Shown piece by piece: positions 1-7,170 of a stretch of 64,000 nt of DNA; the first letter of the stretch is position 1, and each line of letters starts with the position of its first letter. The notes beneath the pieces are model-generated. The model did no database searches. It was given only the letters and a program-made list of their open reading frames with translations, and had not been told where the DNA came from. The DNA lies in the NCBI RefSeq assembly GCF_014385085.1, contig NZ_JACRTD010000005.1:124001-188000 (forward strand). Direction: 5' to 3'. Origin of the DNA: Youxingia wuxianensis. Its GTDB lineage: Bacteria; Bacillota; Clostridia; Oscillospirales; Ruminococcaceae. The position numbers and the translations under genes were made by a program.

Positions 1-18
1 AGCATCCAACAATGTCAT
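1..18 (-). CDS. 5' end of an iron-regulated gene running off the left edge
   Basis: Only the first six codons (MTLLDA) are inside the window, so the product cannot be named. A start here is supported by an AAAGGTG ribosome site six bases upstream of the ATG at 18-16, and by a strong minus-strand promoter with a DtxR-type box immediately upstream (99-152). The gene is divergent from the dtxR-like gene at 263. An iron transport or storage gene would fit the box, but that is inference. Confidence 0.5.
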
Positions 19-60
19 ATCCATCACCTTTTCAGCGTTGATTCGATCACTTGCTCACAG

Positions 61-84
61 CCTGGTTAGCGATAGGAAACCAGG
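61..84. promoter_or_regulatory. Imperfect second DtxR-like box
   Basis: CCTGGTT at 61-67 and AACCAGG at 78-84 form an inverted repeat whose left half contains GTTAGCGATAG, close to the other boxes in this window. The right half lacks CTAAC. It lies between the good box at 99-116 and the start at 18, so it may be an auxiliary operator in the 5' leader. Confidence 0.35.
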
Positions 85-98
85 CCACGAAAAAATTA

Positions 99-152
99 GG
101 TTAGCAATATCTAACCCTCTACTATAATATACCATGCCAAATCAATTGTCAA
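99..152 (-). promoter_or_regulatory. Promoter with DtxR/IdeR-type operator
   Basis: On the minus strand TTGACA (147-152) is followed after 17 bases by TATTAT (124-129). The palindrome GGTTAGCAATATCTAACC occupies 99-116, where transcription would start. A metal-loaded DtxR-family repressor bound here would block initiation of the gene leaving the left edge. The core matches the boxes at 838, 2666, 6332, 7844, 13891 and 19096. Confidence 0.75.
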
Positions 153-224
153 GCGGGAACCTATGTTCAGAAAAGAAAATCTCTGTTTCCGATAAACAGG
201 CTGGTTCATTTTTCCGGACTGTGC

Positions 225-230
225 TATAAT
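225..230 (+). promoter_or_regulatory. Probable -10 box of the first dtxR-like gene
   Basis: TATAAT lies 33 bases before the ATG at 263. The -35 region 17 bases upstream (TGGTTC) is weak and no DtxR box overlaps it, so this regulator may not be strongly autoregulated. A GGAGG ribosome site follows at 251-255. Confidence 0.45.
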
Positions 231-262
231 AATCAAAATGCTTTATCCAATGGAGGTCTTGT

Positions 263-676
263 ATGGCAATCCATGAATCTGGTCAGATGTATTTGGAGAC
301 CATTTATATTTTAAGGCAAACAAAATCCTTTGTGCGGGCCATTGACGTGGGAGAACAGATGGGCTATACCAAGCCCAGCGTCAGCCGTGCATTGTCCATT
401 CTAAAAAAAGACGGTTATGTGGAGGTTGACGGAGAGGGCGCAATCACTCTGACGTCAAAAGGTCTCGCCATTGCTGAGACTATGTACACCCGGCACACGG
501 TACTGACAGAAATGCTCAAGGGTCTTGGCGTGGATGAAAAAACAGCCGCAGAGGATGCCTGCAGGATCGAGCATGTGATCAGCGAAAAATCCTTCGCCGC
601 CATGCAGGCTCACCTGAATCAGACAAAAATCCTTCGCCGCCATGCAGGCTCACCTGAATCAGACAAAAATATCTGA
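263..676 (+). CDS. DtxR/MntR-family metal-dependent repressor, C-terminus altered by a 40-bp duplication
   Basis: The 137-residue product begins with a winged helix (YLETIYIL, then VGEQMGYTKPSVSRALSIL as the recognition region, residues about 10-45). A short metal-binding/dimerisation domain ends in DACRIEHVIS (about 100-110), the typical DtxR-family signature with metal-ligand Cys, Glu and His. There is no SH3-like third domain, as in MntR-type members. After residue 122 the frame is altered by a perfect 40-bp tandem duplication. Without it the protein would continue SDVESSGAQD and stop at 704. It is the likely controller, or one of three, of the GTTAGC boxes. Start ATG with GGAGG at a good distance. 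Confidence 0.9.
   Translation: MAIHESGQMYLETIYILRQTKSFVRAIDVGEQMGYTKPSVSRALSILKKDGYVEVDGEGAITLTSKGLAIAETMYTRHTVLTEMLKGLGVDEKTAAEDACRIEHVISEKSFAAMQAHLNQTKILRRHAGSPESDKNI
585..670 (+). repeat. 40-bp perfect tandem duplication inside dtxR-like gene
   Basis: The block 591-630 is repeated exactly at 631-670, and the flanking AAAAAT extends the periodicity to 585-670. Because 40 is not a multiple of three, the duplication shifts the reading frame and replaces the native tail of the regulator. Identity of the copies indicates a recent event, or an assembly artefact. Confidence 0.9.
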
Positions 677-801
677 TGTAGAGTCTTCAGGAGCACAGGA
701 CTGATCTTCAGAAAGCTACACCGCTGACAGGAAATCCGAACGCTCAGGGTACAGACCGCTACCTGCCGAGAGGGCAAGGGGTTGCGGACGGGATACACAC
801 A

Positions 802-864
802 TTGACAACAGTATCGGTGTATGTTAGAATCCAAGTGGTTAGCAAAAGCTAACCACTTGGATTC
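802..864 (+). promoter_or_regulatory. Promoter with 38-bp perfect palindromic DtxR-type operator
   Basis: TTGACA (802-807), a 17-base spacer and TAGAAT (825-830) form a near-consensus promoter for the second dtxR-like gene. A perfect inverted repeat of 17-base arms and a 4-base AAAA loop spans 827-864, with core GTTAGC (838-843) and GCTAAC (848-853). The operator overlaps the -10 box and transcription start. The stem followed by TTTTGCTTT could also act as a weak terminator for the upstream gene. Confidence 0.8.
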
Positions 865-958
865 TTTTGCTTTATTGAATTCAGACAATAGCCTTCCCAT
901 GAAAAGAAGGTCTGGACTTGGCTCAAAACCATAGTGGTTGCCGGATGGACAAGGAGTG

Positions 959-1363
959 ATGGGATTGGAAGTGCGTGCGTCAGCGGAAGATTATCTGGAA
1001 GCTATCCTACTCCTTCAGAGGAGAATGGGGGTGGTACGGTCTGTGGATGTAGCACAGCATCTGGAGGTATCGAAGCCAAGTGTATGCCACGCGGTTGCCT
1101 CTCTGCGTGCGAAAGGATTTCTGCGAATGGACGAGCGTCGTTTCCTGATCTTGACCGAAGCGGGCCGTTCTGTCGCCGAAATCACACTGGAAAAGCACCA
1201 ATTCTTCTCTGCGATGCTGATGGAGGCCGGTGTTGACCCGAAAACCGCAGAAAAGGAAGCCTGTCGCATTGAACACGCAATCAGCACGGAATCCTTTGAG
1301 AGATTAAAGCGACTCAAAAAAGAATATACCAACCATTCGGCTGGAGGAACCTGTGCCGATTGA
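959..1363 (+). CDS. DtxR/MntR-family metal-dependent repressor
   Basis: The product of about 134 residues has the winged-helix start ASAEDYLEAILLL, recognition segment LEVSKPSVCHAV, and the metal-domain signature ACRIEHAIS. It is very similar to the regulator at 25,644 (shared RSVDVA, EVSKPSVCHAVA, RIEH). The start is uncertain. ATG at 959 lies only two bases after AAGGAG (951-956), TTG at 965 has better spacing, and TTG at 938 would add seven residues. It is preceded by its own promoter and a perfect iron-type operator, so autoregulation is likely. A remnant of a ZIP-permease gene follows directly, suggesting a former regulator-transporter operon. Confidence 0.85.
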   Translation: MGLEVRASAEDYLEAILLLQRRMGVVRSVDVAQHLEVSKPSVCHAVASLRAKGFLRMDERRFLILTEAGRSVAEITLEKHQFFSAMLMEAGVDPKTAEKEACRIEHAISTESFERLKRLKKEYTNHSAGGTCAD

Positions 1364-1397
1364 ATTGTGGAAAGAGCTGCTTGCCCCCCTGCGTTGA
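1353..1397 (+). pseudogene. Vestige of a ZIP metal permease gene start
   Basis: GTG at 1353 is preceded by GGAGGAAC and encodes MPIELWKELLAPLR before a TGA. This closely matches the first residues of the intact ZIP permease at 14,819 (MPIELWQGLLIPFAG), including a similar ribosome site. It overlaps the end of the dtxR-like gene in another frame. I read it as the decayed beginning of a second ZIP gene; the match is short, so confidence is limited. The 1398-1570 stretch has no recognisable gene. Confidence 0.45.
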
Positions 1398-1573
1398 AAT
1401 GACATTCGGTACCGATCATGCTTTTATCAGGAGGCTATTAAGAACAGATTGATCAAAGGCGGCTTTTTAGCTTTGCGTGGTGCCGCTGGAGTTACTGGAA
1501 TGATAATGGCAGCAGTGCAACATCCGGCAAGCGCGTGGGTAACGCCACCGGGAAGGATGATAAGCAACATATA

Positions 1574-1610
1574 AAGCGGTGGATGCAACAACGCATCCAC
1601 CGCTTATTTT
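1574..1610. terminator. Intrinsic terminator
   Basis: Perfect 13-bp stem, AAGCGGTGGATGC (1574-1586) and its complement (1593-1605), six-base loop, then ATTTT on the plus strand. It would end transcription from the dtxR-like gene and separates it from the convergent minus-strand genes. Confidence 0.7.
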
Positions 1611-1651
1611 GATAGGGATAAGTTCACAACTAAGCAATTCTGTGACATAAA

Positions 1652-1804
1652 TCAAAACTTTTGCGATAGATCGCCCTTATGTGGCTGCTGGCTTTTCAAA
1701 ACTTTTCGGGCAGTTTTTTTGATGTTATGGCACACGCCAAGAATAGCGATGCAAAACAGCAGAGCCGCTAATCCATATCCAAACGACTGCATTGCCGTGT
1801 TCAT
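1652..1804 (-). CDS. Small single-span membrane protein
   Basis: Fifty residues starting MNTAMQSFGYG, with one hydrophobic segment (residues about 9-25, GLAALLFCIAILGVC) and a basic tail (KKTARKVLKSQQ). The start at 1804 is chosen over longer frames because AGAGGCG stands seven bases upstream and the gene then follows the HMA-domain gene by 37 bases. The two are probably co-transcribed. No family recognised; a role in metal handling is inferred from position only. Confidence 0.55.
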   Translation of the reverse strand: MNTAMQSFGYGLAALLFCIAILGVCHNIKKTARKVLKSQQPHKGDLSQKF

Positions 1805-1841
1805 ATTCACGCCTCTTTTCTGACCGCTGCCGCCAATGAAC

Positions 1842-2087
1842 TCAACCGAATAGTCCTCTTTTTTTATACGGCTCTTTCTGGATCGCTCCGACCTCATACC
1901 CCGTGCCGCGAATGGCGTTCATGAGCACCTCCGTGTCCAGCTCTGTTTCAGAGAGGATCACGGTCTGGTTTTTGCTCCGGGAAGAACTCACCTTTTTGAC
2001 CGGGCAGGCTTTGCGCACAGCGTCATTGACATGGGCCTCGCACATCCCGCACATCATTCCATTGACTTCCACTGTGTACTTCCACAT
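1842..2087 (-). CDS. HMA-domain metal-binding protein (CopZ-like chaperone)
   Basis: The 81-residue soluble protein has the ferredoxin-like heavy-metal-associated fold, with the metal loop GMMCGMCEAHV (about residues 9-19; MxCxxC-type) and the ending GTGYEVGA typical of CopZ and P-type ATPase N-domains. Such proteins carry Cu(I) or similar soft ions to an ATPase or repressor. The P1B-ATPase at 11,461 lacks an N-terminal HMA domain, so this could serve it, though they are 9 kb apart. GGAGTGAG precedes the ATG, and the gene begins seven bases after the upstream stop. Confidence 0.8.
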   Translation of the reverse strand: MWKYTVEVNGMMCGMCEAHVNDAVRKACPVKKVSSSRSKNQTVILSETELDTEVLMNAIRGTGYEVGAIQKEPYKKRGLFG

Positions 2088-2093
2088 GTTCTC

Positions 2094-2660
2094 TCACTCC
2101 TTCTTGACTTTTGGATCATCGAGCTGCGCGGACCGGAAGGTGGTCTGCCGTGCCGCGGTCCGTTCATCGGGGATCTTCCTGGCCATCAGACAGCACAGCG
2201 GCGCCAACGAACTTCCGAGAAGCGGATGGCGAACGATGGAATAGCCGCGCTCGGACAGGTATGCCATCAGCTCCCCGGCAGTCCAGACATGATACACCCG
2301 AAAGCCTGAAAGCCCCATGAACCAGAGCCGGAGTCTGGCGCTTCGGCTTTTGCCCCAGACAAAGGTGGGGGCGAACAGCCATCCCCCCGGCTTCAGAACC
2401 CGCCAGGCTTCCGCCAGAGCTTTTTCCGGGTGAGGCATGACATGGAGGGCGTTGGAGATCACGACTGCATCGAAGCTCTCCGGGCCGTAGGGCAGCTTGG
2501 TAGCGTCCTGGACGGAGAAATGGAGCCGGGACGAATGCACCTGCTTTTTGGCCTGACGGATCATTTCAGCTGAAAAGTCGGTTGCCTCCCAGCTCCGGAC
2601 ACATGGAGACAGCGGCACGGACAGCTGGCCTGTTCCGCAGGCCAACTCCAGTACGTCCAT
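2094..2660 (-). CDS. Class I SAM-dependent methyltransferase, N-terminally truncated
   Basis: The 188-residue frame starts straight at the SAM-binding motif I (VLELACGTGQLS) and continues through the acidic strand-2 loop, the VQDATKLPYGPESFD motif and EAWRVLKPGG, the UbiE-like pattern. Relatives such as the protein at 15,623 carry about 60 residues before motif I. An in-frame TAA lies three codons upstream of the ATG and there is no clear ribosome site, so the front has been lost, probably by a deletion joining an iron-regulated promoter to mid-gene. It is followed by the HMA protein in the same direction. Likely non-functional or poorly expressed. Confidence 0.65.
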   Translation of the reverse strand: MDVLELACGTGQLSVPLSPCVRSWEATDFSAEMIRQAKKQVHSSRLHFSVQDATKLPYGPESFDAVVISNALHVMPHPEKALAEAWRVLKPGGWLFAPTFVWGKSRSARLRLWFMGLSGFRVYHVWTAGELMAYLSERGYSIVRHPLLGSSLAPLCCLMARKIPDERTAARQTTFRSAQLDDPKVKKE

Positions 2661-2665
2661 GTCCC

Positions 2666-2713
2666 GTTAGTGCCCGCTAACTACATCATACTCTTTGTCG
2701 CATGAAATTGCAA
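2666..2713 (-). promoter_or_regulatory. Promoter with DtxR-type operator
   Basis: Minus strand: TTGCAA (2708-2713), 17-base spacer, TATGAT (2685-2690), then GTTAGCGGGCACTAAC (2666-2681) over the transcription start. It drives the truncated methyltransferase, HMA and small membrane protein genes. Confidence 0.7.
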
Positions 2714-2774
2714 GATGCCACTATATTGGATTTGTATGCCCCCCGGGATCAATCAAGGGAAGAAGCTGGAACGA

Positions 2775-2806
2775 AGAATGACCGGGACACGCATCCCGGT
2801 CATTCT
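2775..2806. terminator. Stem-loop terminator downstream of ABC genes
   Basis: A perfect 13-bp inverted repeat (2775-2787 and 2794-2806) with six-base loop lies just beyond the end of the minus-strand ABC operon. The T-rich tail is better on the plus strand (TTTTCTTTC), so its main direction is uncertain. Confidence 0.5.
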
Positions 2807-2826
2807 TTTCTTTCGCGCCTCTGCCT

Positions 2827-4566
2827 TTACCGGCACCAACTGGTGGGATTGGAGCGGGCGGTGATGAAGCGGCGATAAATGCCCTCCTCCTCCATAAGTG
2901 TGTCGTGGGCGCCAGCCTGAACGATGCGCCCCTGGTCGATAACCAGGATCTCATCGGCGTGACGAATGGTATTGAGCCGGTGGGCAATGACCAGCAGGGT
3001 CTTGCCCCGGCACAGTTGGGTGATGGCCTCCTGGATGTAGCTCTCATTGTCGGCGTCCACGCTGGCAGTGGCCTCATCCAGAATGACGATGGGAGCATCC
3101 TTCAGAATGCAGCGAGCAATGGAGATCCGCTGCCGCTCTCCGCCGGATAGGCTGGCTCCACCTTCGCCGATGACCGTGTCAAAGCCGTCGGGCAGCTCCA
3201 TGATGAAGTCATAGCATCGGGCTTTTCTGGCTGCCTCATAGACCTCCTCCCGTGTGGCGTCTGTCCGCCCCATGGCGATGTTGTTATAGACGGTATCCTG
3301 GAATAAGTAGACCCGCTGGAACACCATAGAGATCTGATCCATCAGATCAGAAAGAGGAATATCGCGGATATCCCTGCCCCGCACTAAGATTTGGCCCTGT
3401 TTGACATCCCAAAACCGGGAGAGCAGGTTGGCTACCGTACTTTTACCGCCGCCAGAGGGCCCCACCAGGGCCAGCATCCGGTTTTTCTCCAGTGTGAAAG
3501 AGACATCATGCAGTACCTCTTTCTCCCCGTAGGCGAAGGTGACATTTCGGAACTCCACCTCCGGGGCACCGCCGGCTTTGGGTAAGGTCTCCCGGCCCCG
3601 GTCAGGTAGTTCTGGCTGGGCCAGTACCGCCTCGATCCGGTCCATGCAGGCGTTCATCACCGTCAGGCGGGTGGCTTGGCTGTAGAGTGCCTTAATGGGG
3701 CCGAAGAGGTCAAAGACGAAGAGCAAGACACCCAGCAGGAAGGTGATGGAGAGCTGCCCACGGCCATAGAGCCAGAGTGACAGGGGGATTATCAGCACCG
3801 AGCCCAGACCGCACACCAGATAGAGGGCCCGCATCCAGGGAGCCTGGCTCTCCTCGAACTCGATGCTGACCTTGCGGCTCCGGGCGAAATTTTCGGTGAG
3901 TTGCTCGGAACGCTCTCCCAGCAGGTTGAAGGTCTTGGCAATACCAATGCCCTCCACATAGTCCAGCACTGCCCGTGTGAGAGCCTCGCTCTGCTCCTGT
4001 CGGACATCAGAGTGAGCCAGGGTGCTCCCCAGGGAAGCGCGGCCCAGCTGCCAAATGATCCCTACCACCACCAAGGCGGCCAGTCCCAGCCAGGGATTCA
4101 GGAAGGCCAGCCACAGCACAAGAATGGCTTGGGCAAAGGTATAGCTCATCATGTTGGCAATGTCGTGCATACAGTTCTCCTCAATGAACACCATGTCGGT
4201 GGACAGAACGGAACTGATTTTGCCGATGTTGCCCTCTGTGAAATAGCCCATGGGCAGGCGGCGCAGATGCCGTCCCAGCTCCATGCGCAGATCGGCGAAT
4301 ACCATATAGCCCGCCGCGGCCTGGAGCCGGTCGGCGATGTTCTGGCACAGGCACTCCAGCAGAACGCAGCCCACCGTGCCCACCGCCAGCCACAGGCACA
4401 GCCGTGCCGTCATGGTTCCCTGGAGAAAAGCGCTCAGGGCCAAGAAGGACAGACCGATGGGGGCCTTGGACAGCATGGCCTTCAGGAACGCAAAGACAAA
4501 GGCCAGCTTGATCCGCCCCTGATAGGGGCCGGATACGGACAGGATTCGTTTCATCAGCGCGATCAT
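2827..4566 (-). CDS. ABC half-transporter, IrtB/YbtQ-like (permease-ATPase fusion)
   Basis: The 579-residue protein has an N-terminal six-helix type IV membrane domain (residues about 1-310) and a C-terminal ATPase: Walker A GPSGGGKST (about 369-377), signature LSGGERQR (473-480), Walker B IVILDEATA (493-501). The start ATG at 4566 overlaps the upstream stop (ATGA) and has GGAGG nine bases ahead. It should form a heterodimer with the preceding gene's product. It is clearly paralogous to the protein at 23,877 (shared PMGYFTxGNIGKISSVLSTD). Exporter-fold half-transporters of the IrtAB/YbtPQ type import ferric siderophores; the iron box upstream supports that role, but the substrate is not known. 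Confidence 0.85.
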   Translation of the reverse strand: MIALMKRILSVSGPYQGRIKLAFVFAFLKAMLSKAPIGLSFLALSAFLQGTMTARLCLWLAVGTVGCVLLECLCQNIADRLQAAAGYMVFADLRMELGRHLRRLPMGYFTEGNIGKISSVLSTDMVFIEENCMHDIANMMSYTFAQAILVLWLAFLNPWLGLAALVVVGIIWQLGRASLGSTLAHSDVRQEQSEALTRAVLDYVEGIGIAKTFNLLGERSEQLTENFARSRKVSIEFEESQAPWMRALYLVCGLGSVLIIPLSLWLYGRGQLSITFLLGVLLFVFDLFGPIKALYSQATRLTVMNACMDRIEAVLAQPELPDRGRETLPKAGGAPEVEFRNVTFAYGEKEVLHDVSFTLEKNRMLALVGPSGGGKSTVANLLSRFWDVKQGQILVRGRDIRDIPLSDLMDQISMVFQRVYLFQDTVYNNIAMGRTDATREEVYEAARKARCYDFIMELPDGFDTVIGEGGASLSGGERQRISIARCILKDAPIVILDEATASVDADNESYIQEAITQLCRGKTLLVIAHRLNTIRHADEILVIDQGRIVQAGAHDTLMEEEGIYRRFITARSNPTSWCR

Positions 4567-6314
4567 GCCTCGTCGCCTCCTTTCTCCGCAGAGACACGCC
4601 AGGCAGCGGCTCCCTCGGCAGCCCGCCACAGTTTTTCATAGGCGGGGCAAGTCTTTCGCAATGTATCGTGGCGGCCAATCCCTGCCACATTGCCCTGATC
4701 CAGCACCACGATCTGATCGGCACCTGCAATGGACTGAAGCCGGTGGGCGATGACGATGACCGTCTTGCCCCGGATCACCTCGGCAATGGCGGCGTTCATT
4801 TTCTCCTCATTCTCCGGGTCCAAAAAAGCGGTGGCCTCATCCAGCACCACGATGGGAGCGTCCTTCAAAATCGCCCGGGCCAGGGCGATCCGCTGCCGCT
4901 CCCCGCCGGAAAGCCCTTTGCCGCCATCGCCGGCCATGGTATAGATTCCTTTTTCCAGCCGTTTCAGAAACTCTCCGCATTGAGCCCGTTCCGCCGCCGC
5001 CAGCACCTCCTCGTCGGTGGCGCCGGGTCTTCCCAGCCGGATGTTCTCCAACAGGCTGGTGTTGAACAGGAACTGCTCCTGCGCGACGAAGGAGATCTGC
5101 TCATTCAGAGAGGCGAGGGACATCTCTCGCAGGTCTTGCCCCCCCAGCGTGATGTGTCCGTCCGTCACATCGTAAAAGTGGACCAGCAGCTTGGCAAGGG
5201 TCGACTTCCCGCTGCCGGATTCTCCCACCAACGCAGTGAGGCTCCCCTGTGGGACAGAGAAGGAGATGCCGTGGAGGACTTCGTCCTTTTCATAAGAAAA
5301 CCGCACATTCTCAAAGCGGATCTGCAAATCGTTTCCGTTGAAATCCGTTTTTCCTTCTTTCAGGGGCGGAATATTGAACAGAGATTCCATTTGGTCAATC
5401 TTGTAGCTCAGCTGGGGCAGCACCGACATAAAGTTCATGGCTCGGATCAGAGGCGGTCCCACGGAAAAAGACATGCACAATACCAGCGCGTAATCCGGCA
5501 AGGTGGAGGCGCCGGTGAGTACCAGATAGCCGCCGGCTGGCAGCAGCACCAGCGCCACGCAGGGCAAAATGCTGGTGTAGAGGGCCATCCACAGCCAGCA
5601 GGCCCGGAACCAATCCAGAGTAAAATCACGGTAGTTTTTTACATCGGTCTCAAAGCGGTGATATGACTCTCCGTCCCGGTTGAAGACTTTCACGACTTCC
5701 ATGCCGTTGATGTACTCCACGATGGTGTTGTTCATTTTCTGCCCGGCGGCGTAGTAGTCTCCCATCTTGCTCATGCCGGAGCGGTACATCATGCCCATGG
5801 CCAGCACGCCCAGCGGAAGGGAGCAGAGGGAAAGCAGGCCCAGCTTCCAGTCCGTGAGAAACATGGCCGCAAATACCACCACCGGCACCGCCAGATTGGA
5901 CAGCCCTTCCGGCAGGGCGTGGGCCAGCAGCAGCTCCATACTCTCGATGTCGTCAATGAACATCTTCTTCCAGACGCCAACGCCCTTCTCCTGGATCGCG
6001 CCCAGGGGCTGCTTTTCCAGCTTGCTCTGGAGATGGAGCCGGAGGTTTTCCAAAGTATGATAGGCGGAACGGTGGGACAGTGCCAGCCCCTCCACATAGA
6101 GAAGGCCGTAGAGGACCATGCACAGAGCCATGGCCCCGGCGTTGAACAGGGTTTCCTCCAATGTGAGACTGCCCCCAGTCAGCAGGGGTCTCAGCAGGCG
6201 GTAGAGGAAGAAATAGGGCAGCACGCTCATGGCCACGCCGGCCACCAGTACCAGAATGGAGGCATAAGTCGTCTTCCGGTGGCGTCCAGTGTAGCGCAGG
6301 ACTTTTTGAAACAC
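4563..6314 (-). CDS. ABC half-transporter, IrtA/YbtP-like (permease-ATPase fusion)
   Basis: 583 residues: membrane domain with six predicted helices (1-320), then Walker A GESGSGKST (364-372), signature LSGGERQR (468-475) and Walker B IVVLDEATA (488-496). It starts with GTG at 6314, seven bases after GGAG. A DtxR-type box at 6332-6347 lies just upstream. It is paralogous to the protein at 22,092 (shared DWKLxLLSL, GQKMNNTIxEYINGMEVVKVFN). It pairs with the overlapping downstream gene, and the TetR gene just upstream is probably its local regulator. Confidence 0.85.
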   Translation of the reverse strand: MFQKVLRYTGRHRKTTYASILVLVAGVAMSVLPYFFLYRLLRPLLTGGSLTLEETLFNAGAMALCMVLYGLLYVEGLALSHRSAYHTLENLRLHLQSKLEKQPLGAIQEKGVGVWKKMFIDDIESMELLLAHALPEGLSNLAVPVVVFAAMFLTDWKLGLLSLCSLPLGVLAMGMMYRSGMSKMGDYYAAGQKMNNTIVEYINGMEVVKVFNRDGESYHRFETDVKNYRDFTLDWFRACWLWMALYTSILPCVALVLLPAGGYLVLTGASTLPDYALVLCMSFSVGPPLIRAMNFMSVLPQLSYKIDQMESLFNIPPLKEGKTDFNGNDLQIRFENVRFSYEKDEVLHGISFSVPQGSLTALVGESGSGKSTLAKLLVHFYDVTDGHITLGGQDLREMSLASLNEQISFVAQEQFLFNTSLLENIRLGRPGATDEEVLAAAERAQCGEFLKRLEKGIYTMAGDGGKGLSGGERQRIALARAILKDAPIVVLDEATAFLDPENEEKMNAAIAEVIRGKTVIVIAHRLQSIAGADQIVVLDQGNVAGIGRHDTLRKTCPAYEKLWRAAEGAAAWRVSAEKGGDEA

Positions 6315-6331
6315 AGTATCACTCCTTTTTA

Positions 6332-6347
6332 GTTAGTTATTGCTAAC
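6332..6347 (-). promoter_or_regulatory. DtxR/IdeR-type operator
   Basis: GTTAGTTATTGCTAAC, read on the minus strand as GTTAGCAATAACTAAC, identical to the box at 7844. It lies between the TetR terminator and the GTG of the ABC operon, partly next to the GGAG ribosome site. No clear -35/-10 pair was found. Confidence 0.75.
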
Positions 6348-6360
6348 TTATTAGCGAGAA

Positions 6361-6379
6361 AAAAGCCTCCGCAGAGGCG
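6361..6379 (-). terminator. Terminator of the minus-strand TetR gene
   Basis: On the minus strand GCCTC-TGCG-GAGGC is followed by TTTTTT, immediately after the TetR stop at 6384. It separates the regulator transcript from the ABC operon. Confidence 0.65.
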
Positions 6380-6383
6380 TTTT

Positions 6384-7004
6384 TCATCCCTTGGGGAATC
6401 CCAGGGCAGCGTACCAGTCAAAGAGACGGCAGACCAAAGTGCAGTGGCGCTGGATCTCCGGCCAGGCGAAGGCGTGGATAAAGGGCTCGTAAATGGTGGT
6501 CCAGAAGGCGGACAGGACTACATGGAGCTCCTCCTGCGTCATATCCACAGTACACAAGCCCCGGCGTCTGGCCTCGGCGTAGTAGGTCCAGGTGCCTTCC
6601 GTCATTTTCTCCACCCAGTCGTGCTGGAAGTTGGCGTAAGCGGTGCCCTCCGCTCCGGTGAGCAGCAGCACAAAGCCATCCCGCCGCTCATTGAGAAAGC
6701 GGAACCACCACAGCATGTATTCCTCATCCATATACCACGCCCGGATCAGGTCTTCGTCGGAGAGGGCGGATGCCGGCACCGCCGTCCGCTCCTCATAAAC
6801 AGCATCCAAATCCGCCACCGTATCCGCCACCACAGCGCGAAACAGCTCCTCTTTTCCGGCGTAACGCTTATAAAGGGCGCCGGTTGTCACCCCAGCCCGC
6901 TGGCAGATGGATTTCAGGGAAGCCCTCTCAAAGCCAAGCGCCAGGAACTCCTCTCTGGCACTATCCATGATCCGAGGGTCGATGGAAGTATCCGGTCTTG
7001 CCAT
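6384..7004 (-). CDS. TetR-family transcriptional regulator
   Basis: 206 residues from the ATG at 7004, which has GGAGGGG seven bases upstream; longer in-frame starts lack this. The N-terminal helix-turn-helix reads MDSAREEFLALGFERASLKSICQRAGVTTGALYKRYAGKEEL in two adjacent pieces (residues about 12-55), and the rest is a helical ligand domain. It is divergent from a second TetR gene at 7171 and lies directly upstream of an ABC pair, which it probably controls together with the iron box. The signal it senses is unknown. Confidence 0.88.
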   Translation of the reverse strand: MARPDTSIDPRIMDSAREEFLALGFERASLKSICQRAGVTTGALYKRYAGKEELFRAVVADTVADLDAVYEERTAVPASALSDEDLIRAWYMDEEYMLWWFRFLNERRDGFVLLLTGAEGTAYANFQHDWVEKMTEGTWTYYAEARRRGLCTVDMTQEELHVVLSAFWTTIYEPFIHAFAWPEIQRHCTLVCRLFDWYAALGFPKG

Positions 7005-7038
7005 AACACCCCTCCCGACAAATGATAATTTGATTACC

Positions 7039-7053
7039 GATAATCTTATTATC
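7039..7053. promoter_or_regulatory. Candidate TetR operator between divergent tetR genes
   Basis: GATAATCTTATTATC is a perfect 6-3-6 palindrome within AT-rich DNA midway between the two divergent TetR starts, and a wider TTGAT/ATCAA repeat (7030-7055) frames it. One operator could serve both genes. This rests on position and symmetry only. Confidence 0.5.
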
Positions 7054-7170
7054 AATATAGCATCCCTTTCTGCCCCTGTCAAGGGGAAATCCTCTCTTGA
7101 CAAACTCGCTTTTTGGTTGTATATTCAAAACATCGTTATAAAACACTGTTTTGGATTGTGAGGCGATACC

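Noticed and set aside
1398-1570. Possible coding remnant reading GAAGVTGMIMAAVQHPASAW
   Set aside because: Some protein-like character, but no start, no recognised family and frames broken; not supported as a gene.
3901-4641. Plus-strand frames of 246 and more codons opposite the left ABC genes
   Set aside because: Antisense to conserved Walker motifs; no start signals.
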